A stretch of DNA of 64,000 bases from Gemmatimonadota bacterium (lineage in GTDB: Bacteria > Gemmatimonadota > Gemmatimonadetes > Longimicrobiales > Gaopeijiaceae), in assembly GCA_022340865.1 (NCBI GenBank), contig JAJDNC010000110.1, positions 1-64,000 on the forward strand, written 5' to 3'. The first letter of the stretch is position 1. Each line of letters opens with the position of its first letter. Position numbers and translations under genes: made by a program. The notes under the pieces are model-generated. The model did not search any database, was not told where the DNA came from, and was given only the letters and a program-made list of their open reading frames with translations. Shown piece after piece: positions 35,184 to 44,066 of this stretch.

Positions 35184-37463
35184 ATGGTCCAGTCCCCGGG
35201 CAGACGAACCAGGACGACGATACGCGCAGGCACGGCCCTGGGTGTCGTGCTCATCGTGAGCGCATGCGGCGGTGGCACTTCGGCGGCTCCGGCGGCGCCG
35301 CCGGCCCCCGCACCGCGCGCGCGCCCGGTCACGCCGGACACGACGCGGCCCATTCCCATAGTCCGAACGGACACCGCGAAGGGACAGTTGATTCCGCGCA
35401 CGGTGTTCGGGGTCGACCTCGATACGGTGCACGCCGGTCGTTTCGACCAGGGCAGGATGTGGACGTTCGAGTACCCGCCCATCAACTACTTCACGCAGAC
35501 CTACGGCTTCCGCCCGGACTCGGCCTGGTTCGCCAAGGCGAGGCTGGGGGCGTTGCGGATTCCGGGTTGCTCGGCGTCGTTCGTTTCGCCCAACGGCCTC
35601 ATCATGACCAACCACCACTGTGCCCGCGAGTTCGTCTCGCAGGTGCAGAAGCCCGGCGAGGACCTCCTGGACAACGGCTTCTTCGCCAAGACCCTGGCCG
35701 AGGAGAGGCCGGTCAAGGACTTCCACGCCGATCAGCTCATCGACATCGAGGACGTCACCAACGAGGTGAATCAGCGGCTGGCGAACGTGCCCCTGGCCCA
35801 GCGTCCCGACCAGCGCGACACGGTCCTGAACCAGATCAAGGAGCGCATCACCAAGGAGCGCGGGGGCGAGCAGGCACACATCCTCGTGCAGATGATCTCC
35901 CTGTACGACGGCGCGCGCACCTCGGCGTACATCTTCCACCGCTACACGGACGCCAGGCTGGTGATGGTCCCCGAGATGCAAATCGGCTACTTCGGCGGGG
36001 ACCCCGACAACTTCACCTATCCCCGCTACAACCTCGACTTCTCGTTCTTCCGCTTGTACGGGGAGGACGGCAAGCCCCTGAAGACGCCCGACTATCTCCA
36101 CGTGACCACGGAGGGCATCCACGAGGGCGAGCCCATCTTCGTGGTGGGCAACCCCGGTTCCACGAGCAGGCTGCAGACCGTGGCGGAGCTCGAGTTCAGG
36201 CGGGACGTCGGCGACCGCGACATCATGGAGCTGCTCCGGTCCCGCATGAAGGTCCTCGACACGTACATCCGAATCCACCCGAAGGAGGCCGCGGCCCGCC
36301 ACCTGCGAAACACGTACTTCGAATGGTCCAACTCGGAGAAGGCGTACACCGGGCAGGTGAAGGGCCTCTACGACCCCGTGATCCTGGCGCGCCGGAAGGA
36401 CAGCGAACGGAAGTTCCAGGCCGCCATCGAGGCGGACTCCGCGCTGGCGGGGAAGTACGGGGATCTCATCGACCGCATGGCGCACCTGCAGGCGGAGAAG
36501 CGGCAGCAGGCCGGCGGGTTCGGGGCCTTTCTGGCTCTCACCGACCCCGGCATGTCCTCGGCGACGCTGCACCGCGCCCTCCTCGCCTTCCAGATCCTCA
36601 ACGTCCAGGCCGGAGCCGGGTCGGACGACCAGGCCAAGGGCCTCATCGCAGCGCTCGACTCGGTTCCACAGCAGGACGCCGCGCTCGACGACTCCCTGAT
36701 GGTGGCGCGGTTCCGGGACTTCGCCACCTTCTACGGGAAGAACAGCTCTCTGGTGAAGTCCGTGCTCGGGGGCCGCACGCCCGAGGAGGTGGCAGCGTCC
36801 GTGCACGACCACAGCGCCCTTGCCGACTCGGCGGGAGCGGTCGCCGCCATCGCGGCCAAGACCGTGGCGATGACGGACCCGGCACTGCAGGTCGTACGCG
36901 CCTACCTGCCCACGTTCATCCAGTTCCAGGGCATGGTCTCCAACGTGTTTCCCAAGGAGCGCGAGATCGCCACCGAGCTGGGCAAGGCGCGCTTCGCCCT
37001 CTATGGAACGTCGCAGCCGCCGGATGCCACCTTCTCGCTGCGCATCGCCGACGGCGTCGTGAAGGGCTACGACTACAACGGGACGGAAGCGCCGTGGCAC
37101 ACCACCTTCTACGGGCTGTACAACCGGCACTTCTCCTTCACCGGCCGCTCCGATTGGGCGCTCCCCGACCACTGGAAGACGCCGCCGGCCGGGCTCGATC
37201 TCGCCACGCCCCTCGACTTCGTCTCGACGGCGGACATCATCGGGGGCAACTCGGGCTCACCGGTGCTGGACAAGAGCCTCAACATCGTGGGGCTCATCTT
37301 CGACGGAAACATCGAGAGCCTTTCCGGTGACTACATCTACATGCCCAAGGTGGACCGTGCGGTGGCCGTGGACATACGGGCGATCCTCGCTGCCCTGACC
37401 CATGTGTACGGCATGAATCGGCTGGCCGTGGAGATGACCACCGGGAGGTTGCAGAGCCGTTGA
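35184..37463 (+). CDS. S46-family dipeptidyl-peptidase (DPP7/DPP11 type) lipoprotein
   Basis: A 759-residue serine peptidase. The N-terminus is a lipoprotein signal (GVVLIVSAC, Cys28) followed by a Pro/Ala-rich spacer. The catalytic histidine is in LIMTNHHCA, the aspartate in DPDNFTYPRYNLDFSFFRL and the serine in IIGGNSGSPVLD. Length fits DPP7 and DPP11, which remove dipeptides from extracellular peptides as food. Whether it prefers hydrophobic (DPP7) or acidic (DPP11) residues cannot be decided here. It is transcribed alone between the fusion gene and the EF-G-like gene; ATG 35184 follows GGAGAAAG. Confidence 0.93.
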   Translation: MVQSPGRRTRTTIRAGTALGVVLIVSACGGGTSAAPAAPPAPAPRARPVTPDTTRPIPIVRTDTAKGQLIPRTVFGVDLDTVHAGRFDQGRMWTFEYPPINYFTQTYGFRPDSAWFAKARLGALRIPGCSASFVSPNGLIMTNHHCAREFVSQVQKPGEDLLDNGFFAKTLAEERPVKDFHADQLIDIEDVTNEVNQRLANVPLAQRPDQRDTVLNQIKERITKERGGEQAHILVQMISLYDGARTSAYIFHRYTDARLVMVPEMQIGYFGGDPDNFTYPRYNLDFSFFRLYGEDGKPLKTPDYLHVTTEGIHEGEPIFVVGNPGSTSRLQTVAELEFRRDVGDRDIMELLRSRMKVLDTYIRIHPKEAAARHLRNTYFEWSNSEKAYTGQVKGLYDPVILARRKDSERKFQAAIEADSALAGKYGDLIDRMAHLQAEKRQQAGGFGAFLALTDPGMSSATLHRALLAFQILNVQAGAGSDDQAKGLIAALDSVPQQDAALDDSLMVARFRDFATFYGKNSSLVKSVLGGRTPEEVAASVHDHSALADSAGAVAAIAAKTVAMTDPALQVVRAYLPTFIQFQGMVSNVFPKEREIATELGKARFALYGTSQPPDATFSLRIADGVVKGYDYNGTEAPWHTTFYGLYNRHFSFTGRSDWALPDHWKTPPAGLDLATPLDFVSTADIIGGNSGSPVLDKSLNIVGLIFDGNIESLSGDYIYMPKVDRAVAVDIRAILAALTHVYGMNRLAVEMTTGRLQSR

Positions 37464-37576
37464 CGAAGCGGCGGTGAAGCGGGCGGAGGTGCGTGAGGCG
37501 GTGGGGACGCCGCCGTGGTGCAGACGCCGCGGACGACCCCCGGTCCGGCATCCCGTGCTGTAGGGCTTTTCCCGGC

Positions 37577-37605
37577 TTGCTCGCCCCTTCGAGCGCCCCT
37601 ACAAT
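37577..37605 (+). promoter_or_regulatory. sigma-70-like promoter of EF-G-like gene
   Basis: TTGCTC at 37577-37582 and TACAAT at 37600-37605 are separated by 17 bases, an ideal spacing, and lie 92 bases before the start codon. The -10 matches five of six consensus bases. Confidence 0.5.
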
Positions 37606-37696
37606 CCGGTGTCCCTGAGGGTGCCAGGCGGGGCCCCCCGCAGTCGGTTCGGCCAGCTGCGGCGGGCCTCGATTCATCGAATGGAGGAGACGCGGC

Positions 37697-39793
37697 ATGG
37701 CCGTGGAATACACCACCGATCACATTCGCAACGTCGCCATTCTGGGTCATGGCGGATCGGGGAAGACCAGCCTCGTCGACGCGATGTGCTTCGTGGCCGG
37801 CACGTCGAAGCGACTGGGCAACGTGGACGAAGGCCATTCCCTCACCATGCACGCCGCCGAGGAGCTGTCGCACGGCGTGTCGATCCAGTTGACGCCGGCG
37901 TATGCCGAGTACGGGCAGACCAAGATCAACCTCCTGGATACCCCCGGCTATCTCGATTTCACCGGGGAGGCCCTCTCGGCGGTACGGGTGGCCGATGCCG
38001 CCATCATTGTCGTCAGCGCCACCTCCGGCGTGGAGGTGGGGACGGAGCGGGTGTGGGAGTATTGCGAGGCCCGGGGAATCCCCCGGGTCTTTTTTGTCTC
38101 CATGATGGACAAGGAGCACGCGAACTTCGAGGGCGTCTACCAGCAGATCAAGGAACACCTCAGCGAGAAGGCGCTTCCCGTCGAGATCCCGGTGGGGGAA
38201 GGGCCGGACTTCAAGGGCATCGTCAACCTCTTCAGCGAGAAGGCGCACATCTTCAAGCAGGGGACGATGACCGGCGATTATGAGGAGACCGACGTTCTCC
38301 CGGAGTACCAGGAGCGCGCCTCCAGGTGGGGGACCGAGCTCCAGGAGACTCTCGCAACGACGGACGAGAAGTTGCTCGAGGCCTACCTGGAGGGCGGACG
38401 GATCTCCCGGGACGAGGCCGTCGAGGCCATGGCCCGCGGCATGGCCCGCGGCGAGATATTCCCTGTCTTCTGTGGATCCGCGAAGCTGACCTACGGTATG
38501 CAGGCGCTCCTCCGGAAGATGGTGGAGCTGTGCCCCAGCCCGGCCGAGGTGCCCCCCGAGAAGGCGACCCGTCCGGGGCTGGACCAGGAGATCGAGGTCC
38601 ACGCCACGGATACGGACACCTTGGCCGCGCTGGTCTTCAAGACCGCCTCGGAGCCCCACGTCGGAGAGCTGTCGTTCTTCCGGATATACTCGGGCAAGAT
38701 CACCAACGGCATGGACGTGGTGAATGCCTCCGACGGCACCGTGGAGAAGCTCAACCACCTGAGCATCCCGTTGGGCAAGGACCGCGTGGAGGTATCCGTG
38801 CTCCATGCCGGCGACATCGGGGTTGTGGCGAAGCTCAAGCACACCCACACCAACAGCACGCTGTGCACCCGGGAGCGTCCGGTGGAGCTGGAGCGCATCC
38901 CGTTTCCGAAGCCCGACATCGCCATCGCCATCAGGGGCTCAAGCCGGAACGACGAGGACAAGCTGGGCGAGGTGCTGCCCCGCCTCCACGAGGAGGACCC
39001 GACCTTCATCGCGGAATTCAACGCGGAGCTGCACCAGACCATCGCCCGTGGGCTGGGGGAGCTGCACCTCGATGTCCAGTTCGAGCGCATGGCGCGCAAG
39101 TACGGCGTGAACGTCGAGACCGAGCAGCCCCGAATCGCCTACCGCGAGACCATCACGGGGAAAGGCGAGGGGCAGGGGCGCCACAAGAAGCAGACCGGTG
39201 GTCGGGGCCAGTTCGGAGACTGCTGGATCCGCCTCTCACCCAGGGCCCGCGGCGAGGGCTACGAGTTCGTCGACTCCATCAAGGGCGGTGTCATCCCGTC
39301 CAAGTACCTGCCGTCGGTGGACCGCGGCGTGCAGGAGGCGGCGCAGCGCGGGGTCGTCGCCGGCTACCCGCTCGTGGACTTCGCCGCGGAGTGCTACTTC
39401 GGGTCGTACCATGCGGTGGACTCTTCGGACATCGCCTTCAAGCTCGCCGGCTCGCTGGCCTTCAGGAACGTGGCGGAGAAGTGCCGCCCGGTGCTTCTCG
39501 AGCCCATGGTGGAGGTCTCGGTGACGACGCCCGACGAGTACATGGGCGACATCATGGGTGATCTCACCTCCCGGCGCGGAAAGGTGCTGGGGATGGATCC
39601 CGGCAATGGCCGCACCACCATCAAGGCGCTGGTGCCGGAGGCCGAGCTGTACAAGTATGCGGCTACGCTACGATCCATGACCCAGGGACGAGCGGCCCAC
39701 ACGCGCCGGTCTGCGGGCTACGAACAGGCGCCGGAGCACATCGCGCAAAAAGTTGCCGAGGAGCGCCGCAAAGAGCAGCAAGAAGAGGAGTAG
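37697..39793 (+). CDS. EF-G-like translation GTPase (EF-G2 type)
   Basis: A 698-residue translational GTPase with all EF-G domains. It belongs to the EF-G2-type paralogues: the P-loop is GHGGSGKT, not GHVDAGKT/GHIDAGKT, and the G4 motif reads SMMDKE instead of NKMD. Later domains are typical (RGLGELHLDVQFERM, HKKQTGGRGQFGD, and DLTSRRGKVLGMD). Such paralogues lack full elongation activity in some bacteria, and their role is unclear. The C-terminus ends in an acidic/basic tail RRKEQQEEE. A 17-spaced promoter precedes it and a strong hairpin follows. Confidence 0.85.
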   Translation: MAVEYTTDHIRNVAILGHGGSGKTSLVDAMCFVAGTSKRLGNVDEGHSLTMHAAEELSHGVSIQLTPAYAEYGQTKINLLDTPGYLDFTGEALSAVRVADAAIIVVSATSGVEVGTERVWEYCEARGIPRVFFVSMMDKEHANFEGVYQQIKEHLSEKALPVEIPVGEGPDFKGIVNLFSEKAHIFKQGTMTGDYEETDVLPEYQERASRWGTELQETLATTDEKLLEAYLEGGRISRDEAVEAMARGMARGEIFPVFCGSAKLTYGMQALLRKMVELCPSPAEVPPEKATRPGLDQEIEVHATDTDTLAALVFKTASEPHVGELSFFRIYSGKITNGMDVVNASDGTVEKLNHLSIPLGKDRVEVSVLHAGDIGVVAKLKHTHTNSTLCTRERPVELERIPFPKPDIAIAIRGSSRNDEDKLGEVLPRLHEEDPTFIAEFNAELHQTIARGLGELHLDVQFERMARKYGVNVETEQPRIAYRETITGKGEGQGRHKKQTGGRGQFGDCWIRLSPRARGEGYEFVDSIKGGVIPSKYLPSVDRGVQEAAQRGVVAGYPLVDFAAECYFGSYHAVDSSDIAFKLAGSLAFRNVAEKCRPVLLEPMVEVSVTTPDEYMGDIMGDLTSRRGKVLGMDPGNGRTTIKALVPEAELYKYAATLRSMTQGRAAHTRRSAGYEQAPEHIAQKVAEERRKEQQEEE

Positions 39794-39805
39794 CCTGCCC
39801 CAAAA

Positions 39806-39847
39806 GCCCGCCTGTTCGCTGGGTCCCCGGGATCCCGGCAGGCGGGC
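39806..39847 (+). terminator. rho-independent terminator after EF-G-like gene
   Basis: GCCCGCCTG and CAGGCGGGC form a perfect 9-bp stem with a further GC-rich inner loop, followed by ATCCTTCTT. It begins 12 bases after the stop and precedes the cytochrome operon. Confidence 0.7.
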
Positions 39848-39921
39848 ATCCTTCTTGCAAACGAGATCCTCCACGACTGTAGTGGCCTTGGACGGGGCCG
39901 GGCGACACGCTGGAGGCGCGA

Positions 39922-40767
39922 TTGCTCGCATCCATCCTGACCGCCGTGTGGGTGGTCGCGGCGGGCTCGATGCTGGTGTGGGGGCTCGACTATTATCTCC
40001 TGCCCATACCCCAGCGGGCGTACTCATCACTGGCGCCCCTGTTCGCACCAGAAGGGCTGGTGGGGCATGGGTTGGGGATCGTAGGCACGGCCATGATCCT
40101 CGTCGGTGTCGTCGGGTACGGCGCGCGCAAGCGGGTACGGCTGCTCTCCCGCTTCGGAGCCCTCAAGCACTGGCTGCAGGTGCACATCTTCCTCTGCACC
40201 CTGGGCCCCTTCTTCGTCCTTCTCCACACCACCTTCAAGTTCGGCGGTCTCGTCTCCATCGCCTTCTGGAGCATGACCATCGTGGTCGCGAGCGGCGTGT
40301 TCGGCCGCTACGTGTACGTCCGCATTCCGAAGACGCTGAACGGGCGCTTTCTCGATCTGGACGCCATCACCGCGCAGATGGAAGCCCTCGGCACCCAGAT
40401 CGCCACGCGTACGGGGCTGAAGACGGCCGAGCTCGAGATGGATGTCGCGCTTCCCGGAGCTCCGCCCACAGGACTGCTCGGCGCCCTCGGCCACGCGCTG
40501 GCCCAGGATATGGCGCAGCGGCGACATGCCCGTCGCATGCGACGGCTCCTCAGGGACCACGACGTACCACCGGCGCTCCGGCGTCCCATTCTCGACCTCG
40601 CCGCCGAACGGCATAAGCTCCGCCAGCAGACGCTCCTGCTCCGGCCGTTCCAGCGGCTCTTCAGGTACTGGCACGTCGTCCACCTGCCCCTGGCGGTCGT
40701 GATGTTCCTCGTCCTCGGAGTCCACGTCGTTGTCGCGGTTCTATTCGGATACACGTGGATCTTCTGA
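39922..40767 (+). CDS. membrane b-type cytochrome, first gene of conduit operon
   Basis: A 281-residue integral membrane protein with about five helices and a 100-residue cytoplasmic-type basic loop between helices 4 and 5. Histidines suited to haem b ligation are H83, H88 and H102 (KHWLQVHIFL and VLLHTT) and H251, H254 and H268 (WHVVHLPL and LGVHVVV). The arrangement recalls ferric reductase/b561-type cytochromes, but the family is not certain. TTG 39922 has GGAGG five bases before it. It probably passes electrons between an inner cofactor and the periplasmic multihaem proteins encoded next. The last 13 bases overlap the 20-haem gene. Confidence 0.78.
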   Translation: MLASILTAVWVVAAGSMLVWGLDYYLLPIPQRAYSSLAPLFAPEGLVGHGLGIVGTAMILVGVVGYGARKRVRLLSRFGALKHWLQVHIFLCTLGPFFVLLHTTFKFGGLVSIAFWSMTIVVASGVFGRYVYVRIPKTLNGRFLDLDAITAQMEALGTQIATRTGLKTAELEMDVALPGAPPTGLLGALGHALAQDMAQRRHARRMRRLLRDHDVPPALRRPILDLAAERHKLRQQTLLLRPFQRLFRYWHVVHLPLAVVMFLVLGVHVVVAVLFGYTWIF

Positions 40768-42515
40768 GTCCACGTCCCGGCGCAGGGGCACGGTCCCCGA
40801 GATCCGGCGCGGTGCGCGCGGCGGGGGTGCTCGTCGCTCTGCTTCTCGCGCTGGTGGCCCCCGCGCGCGCGCAGCTCATCGCTCCCGGGAAGCTCTCGCA
40901 GGCGCACGCCGACCTCGCGGGCATCACGAAGTGCACGCTCTGTCACGAGCTGCACCACAAGGGGATCTCCCCTCCGCTCTGTCTGGCCTGCCACAAGCCC
41001 CTGTCGCGGAGGATCCAGGCGGGCAAGGGGTTCCACGCTTCGTTGGCGGAGAAGGACTGCGCCGCCTGCCACCGAGAGCATTTCGGAAGGAACTTCGCTC
41101 TCGTGCGCCTCGACACGGCCACCTTCGACCACGGCCGCACGGGCTGGCGTCTGGAGGGCCGACACCGAAGTACCTCCTGCCGCGACTGCCACAAGGCCGC
41201 GCTGGTCACGGCTCCGGACGTGCGCTCCTTTGCGGGCGAGCACGGCGCCCTGGGCCGAACGTATCTGGGGCTTTCCACCGAATGCCGGTCGTGCCACGCC
41301 TCCGATTCGCCGCACGCGGGCCAGTTCCAGGGGCGGAGCTGCCAGGAATGCCACACCGCGAAGGGGTGGAAGGACACCAGCGGCTTCGACCACGACAGGA
41401 CAGCGTTCAAGCTCACGGGTGCCCACCTGCGGCTGGCATGTGGGAAGTGCCACACCTCGACGCCACGGCGTGGAGGGAAGCCACCCCTGGTACGGTACCG
41501 CGGCGTCTCCACGGAATGCGCCACGTGCCACGAGAAGGATTCGCCCCATGGAGGTCAGTTCAGAGGCCGGTCCTGCGCCGATTGCCACGACGGGACCCGA
41601 TGGAAGCCCGCCGCGAGCTTCAACCACGACCGGGCACGCTTCCGGCTCACCGGGAAGCATCGGGACCTGCGGTGCGCGCAGTGCCATTCCTCCGCACGAG
41701 GAACGGGCGGCAAGCGGATCGTGCGGTATCGTGGGATCGCCTTCGCGTCGTGCGGGAGCTGCCACCAGGACCCACATCACGGGGCGATGAGGAAGGAGTG
41801 TGCCGCGTGCCACAGCACCGGCGGCTGGTCGCTGCTGGACCGTTCGAGCCTGAAGGGCTCCTTCGACCACGCCACCACAGGCTTCGTGTTGAAGGGCCGG
41901 CACGCCACGGTCGCCTGCGCCGCCTGCCACGACGCCAGGAGGGCGTCGCGCCTCGAGGGAATCCACATTCGGTTCGTGCGGGGGACCGAGTCCCATACGT
42001 TTCCGCGCCCCCAGGCCGCCAAGTGCCAGGCGTGTCACGAGGACGCTCACGAGGGGGCGTTCGTCCATCGACCCGACGGTGGTGCCTGCGATGCGTGCCA
42101 CCGGGAGGATGCGTGGGTTCCGGCGACGTTCGACGCCGCCCGGCACAACCGGGAGACCCGGTTTCCGTTGAAGGGCGCACACGTGGCGGTGCCTTGCCGA
42201 TCCTGCCACGAGAAGGACGGCGCCGCGCACCCGACCTTCCGCCTGGGTTCCGTCACCTGCCGGAGCTGCCATGAGGCCTCGAATCCCCACGGCAACCAGT
42301 TCACGGGACGCGCGTGCAGCGACTGCCACACAGTCGCGTCGTTCCACATCGAGTCCTTCGATCACTCGAAGACGCGCTTTCCGCTGGATGGCGCGCACCG
42401 CGACGCCCCGTGTTCGGCGTGTCACCACACGGAGCGCACCAAGGGGGGCCGCCTGATGGTGCGTTACCGGCCTCTCGGAACGGAATGCAAGGACTGCCAC
42501 GGAGGTGCCGCATGA
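40755..42515 (+). CDS. 20-haem c-type cytochrome
   Basis: A 586-residue exported protein with twenty CXXCH haem motifs and a signal peptide (LVALLLALVAPARAQ). A recurring pattern F-x-H-x3-T-x-F-x-L-x-G-x-H-x4-CxxCH appears at least six times, for example FDHDRTAFKLTGAHLRL before CGKCH, so the protein is a string of repeated haem units. Histidines in these repeats are likely distal ligands. It should form a long haem wire in the periplasm. GTG 40755 overlaps the previous gene by 13 bases; GTG 40812 is an alternative start that gives a shorter signal peptide. The stop overlaps the 19-haem gene by four bases. Confidence 0.9.
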   Translation: MDLLSPRPGAGARSPRSGAVRAAGVLVALLLALVAPARAQLIAPGKLSQAHADLAGITKCTLCHELHHKGISPPLCLACHKPLSRRIQAGKGFHASLAEKDCAACHREHFGRNFALVRLDTATFDHGRTGWRLEGRHRSTSCRDCHKAALVTAPDVRSFAGEHGALGRTYLGLSTECRSCHASDSPHAGQFQGRSCQECHTAKGWKDTSGFDHDRTAFKLTGAHLRLACGKCHTSTPRRGGKPPLVRYRGVSTECATCHEKDSPHGGQFRGRSCADCHDGTRWKPAASFNHDRARFRLTGKHRDLRCAQCHSSARGTGGKRIVRYRGIAFASCGSCHQDPHHGAMRKECAACHSTGGWSLLDRSSLKGSFDHATTGFVLKGRHATVACAACHDARRASRLEGIHIRFVRGTESHTFPRPQAAKCQACHEDAHEGAFVHRPDGGACDACHREDAWVPATFDAARHNRETRFPLKGAHVAVPCRSCHEKDGAAHPTFRLGSVTCRSCHEASNPHGNQFTGRACSDCHTVASFHIESFDHSKTRFPLDGAHRDAPCSACHHTERTKGGRLMVRYRPLGTECKDCHGGAA

Positions 42516-44065
42516 GCCGATCTGCGCGGTGGAGCCAGACCCTTCTCTGCGCTCTGGGCGTCGCAGGAACACCCGTGCTCCTGCTGGTGGCGGCATCCCC
42601 GGATGTGGCGGCGCAACAGGCGGTTCAGAGTCCCCACGGGACCCTCCCGGACAGCCTCCAGTGCTCCGCCTGCCACACCGCGAAAGGGTGGACCGTCCTG
42701 AGAAAGCCGTTGGGATTCGAGCATGGAGCGGAGACGGGCTTCTCCCTCACGGGTGCCCACACGAGCGTGGCGTGCACGAGCTGCCACACGCACCTCAGGT
42801 TCGACCAGCCTGTGGTGAAGCAGAACGAGTGCGCCAGCTGCCACACCGACGTCCATCTGGGGCGCATGCTGCAGGACTGCGCCGAATGCCATACCACCAC
42901 CTCGTTCCGCCAGGTGGACGGCCAACGGATCCACGCGCGCACCTCGTTTCCCCTCACCGGTGCCCACCGGCAGCTCACGTGTGAGGCATGCCACGTCACG
43001 GACGCCGGCGGCGCGTTCTCCCGCGTCGACCCGGAGTGCGCGAGCTGTCACATGAAGGACTACCAGGCCGCGCGCCCCGTGAACCACGTCACTTCCGGGT
43101 TTCCCACCACCTGTACCGTGTGCCACAACACGGTGGCCTGGAACGACACGCGGGGCTTCGACCACGCCGCTGTCGCCCGGGGCTACGCCCTGATCGGGGC
43201 CCATGCGGTCATCCCCTGCGCGAGCTGTCACCGCCCAGGCGACATGGCGCCACTGTTCACTCCCGCCAACCAGAACGACTGTGTGACCTGCCACCAGGCG
43301 GACTACGACCGCGTGCACTCGGGCACGAGCTTCCCCACAACCTGCCTCTCGTGCCACGACCAGAACTCGTGGAAGAACGTCGGGAAGTTCGACCACGGCC
43401 TCACGGGCTTCCAGCTCCAGGGCGCTCACGCGAGCCTGCCGTGCAGCTCCTGCCACGCCTCGGACGGAAGATCTCTGCTCTTCCCCAAGCCGGCGAGCCA
43501 GCAGGATTGCGTCTCGTGCCACCAGGCGGACTACAACCGGGAGCACGCGGGCTCGGGCTTCCCCACCACCTGTCTCTCCTGCCACAACCAGAACTCGTGG
43601 GGTAACGCCACGGTAGACCACGCCGCCCTGGCCGGAGGCTTCCAGCTCCTGGGCGCCCACGCCACCCTGGCGTGCACGGCGTGCCACGCGGTTCCGGGCT
43701 ACACGTTGCTCTTCCCCAACCCGGCCGGCCAGAACGACTGCGCCACGTGCCATCAGACGCAGTTCACCAGCGCCCACGGAGGACAGGGCTATCCCACCAC
43801 GTGCGCCATGTGCCACACTGTGAGCGCCTGGACCCCGTCCACGTTCGATCACGACTCGCAGTACTTCCCCATCTATTCGGGGACCCACCAGGGGCGCTGG
43901 TCGACGTGCGCCGACTGCCACACGGTGGCCAGCGACTTCTCGTCGTTCTCGTGCCTCGTCTGCCACACGCAGAGCAGCACCGACTCCAATCACACGGGCG
44001 TGAAGGGCTACGTGTACACGAGCACCGCCTGCTACTCCTGTCACCGGAACGGGGGAGGCGGCTGA
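42512..44065 (+). CDS. 19-haem c-type cytochrome
   Basis: A 517-residue exported cytochrome with nineteen CXXCH motifs and a signal peptide ending near DVAAQQ. It shares the G-A-H-x4-CxxCH unit with the 20-haem protein, so the two are paralogues. Its middle and C-terminal part has four copies of a 76-81 residue unit with three haems each, marked by CHQADY, GFPTTCLSCH and QNSW. Only one of the 19 motifs lies within the first 50 mature residues. It may sit in the periplasm or at the outside of the barrel encoded next. ATG 42512 overlaps the previous stop (ATGA). Confidence 0.92.
   Translation: MSRSARWSQTLLCALGVAGTPVLLLVAASPDVAAQQAVQSPHGTLPDSLQCSACHTAKGWTVLRKPLGFEHGAETGFSLTGAHTSVACTSCHTHLRFDQPVVKQNECASCHTDVHLGRMLQDCAECHTTTSFRQVDGQRIHARTSFPLTGAHRQLTCEACHVTDAGGAFSRVDPECASCHMKDYQAARPVNHVTSGFPTTCTVCHNTVAWNDTRGFDHAAVARGYALIGAHAVIPCASCHRPGDMAPLFTPANQNDCVTCHQADYDRVHSGTSFPTTCLSCHDQNSWKNVGKFDHGLTGFQLQGAHASLPCSSCHASDGRSLLFPKPASQQDCVSCHQADYNREHAGSGFPTTCLSCHNQNSWGNATVDHAALAGGFQLLGAHATLACTACHAVPGYTLLFPNPAGQNDCATCHQTQFTSAHGGQGYPTTCAMCHTVSAWTPSTFDHDSQYFPIYSGTHQGRWSTCADCHTVASDFSSFSCLVCHTQSSTDSNHTGVKGYVYTSTACYSCHRNGGGG
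43031..43921 (+). repeat. four in-frame degenerate repeats of 228-243 bp
   Basis: The first cysteines of the repeat units are at 43037, 43280, 43508 and 43739, giving periods of 243, 228 and 231 bases. Each unit encodes three haem motifs. The periods are multiples of three, and the repeats vary mostly outside the haem sites, so this is a coding repeat and not a CRISPR or satellite. Confidence 0.85.
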
Positions 44066-44066
44066 C

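Noticed and set aside
43031..43921. Regular repeats that could look like a CRISPR or satellite array
   Set aside because: Periods are multiples of three, units are long and diverged, and all copies keep haem motifs in one frame.
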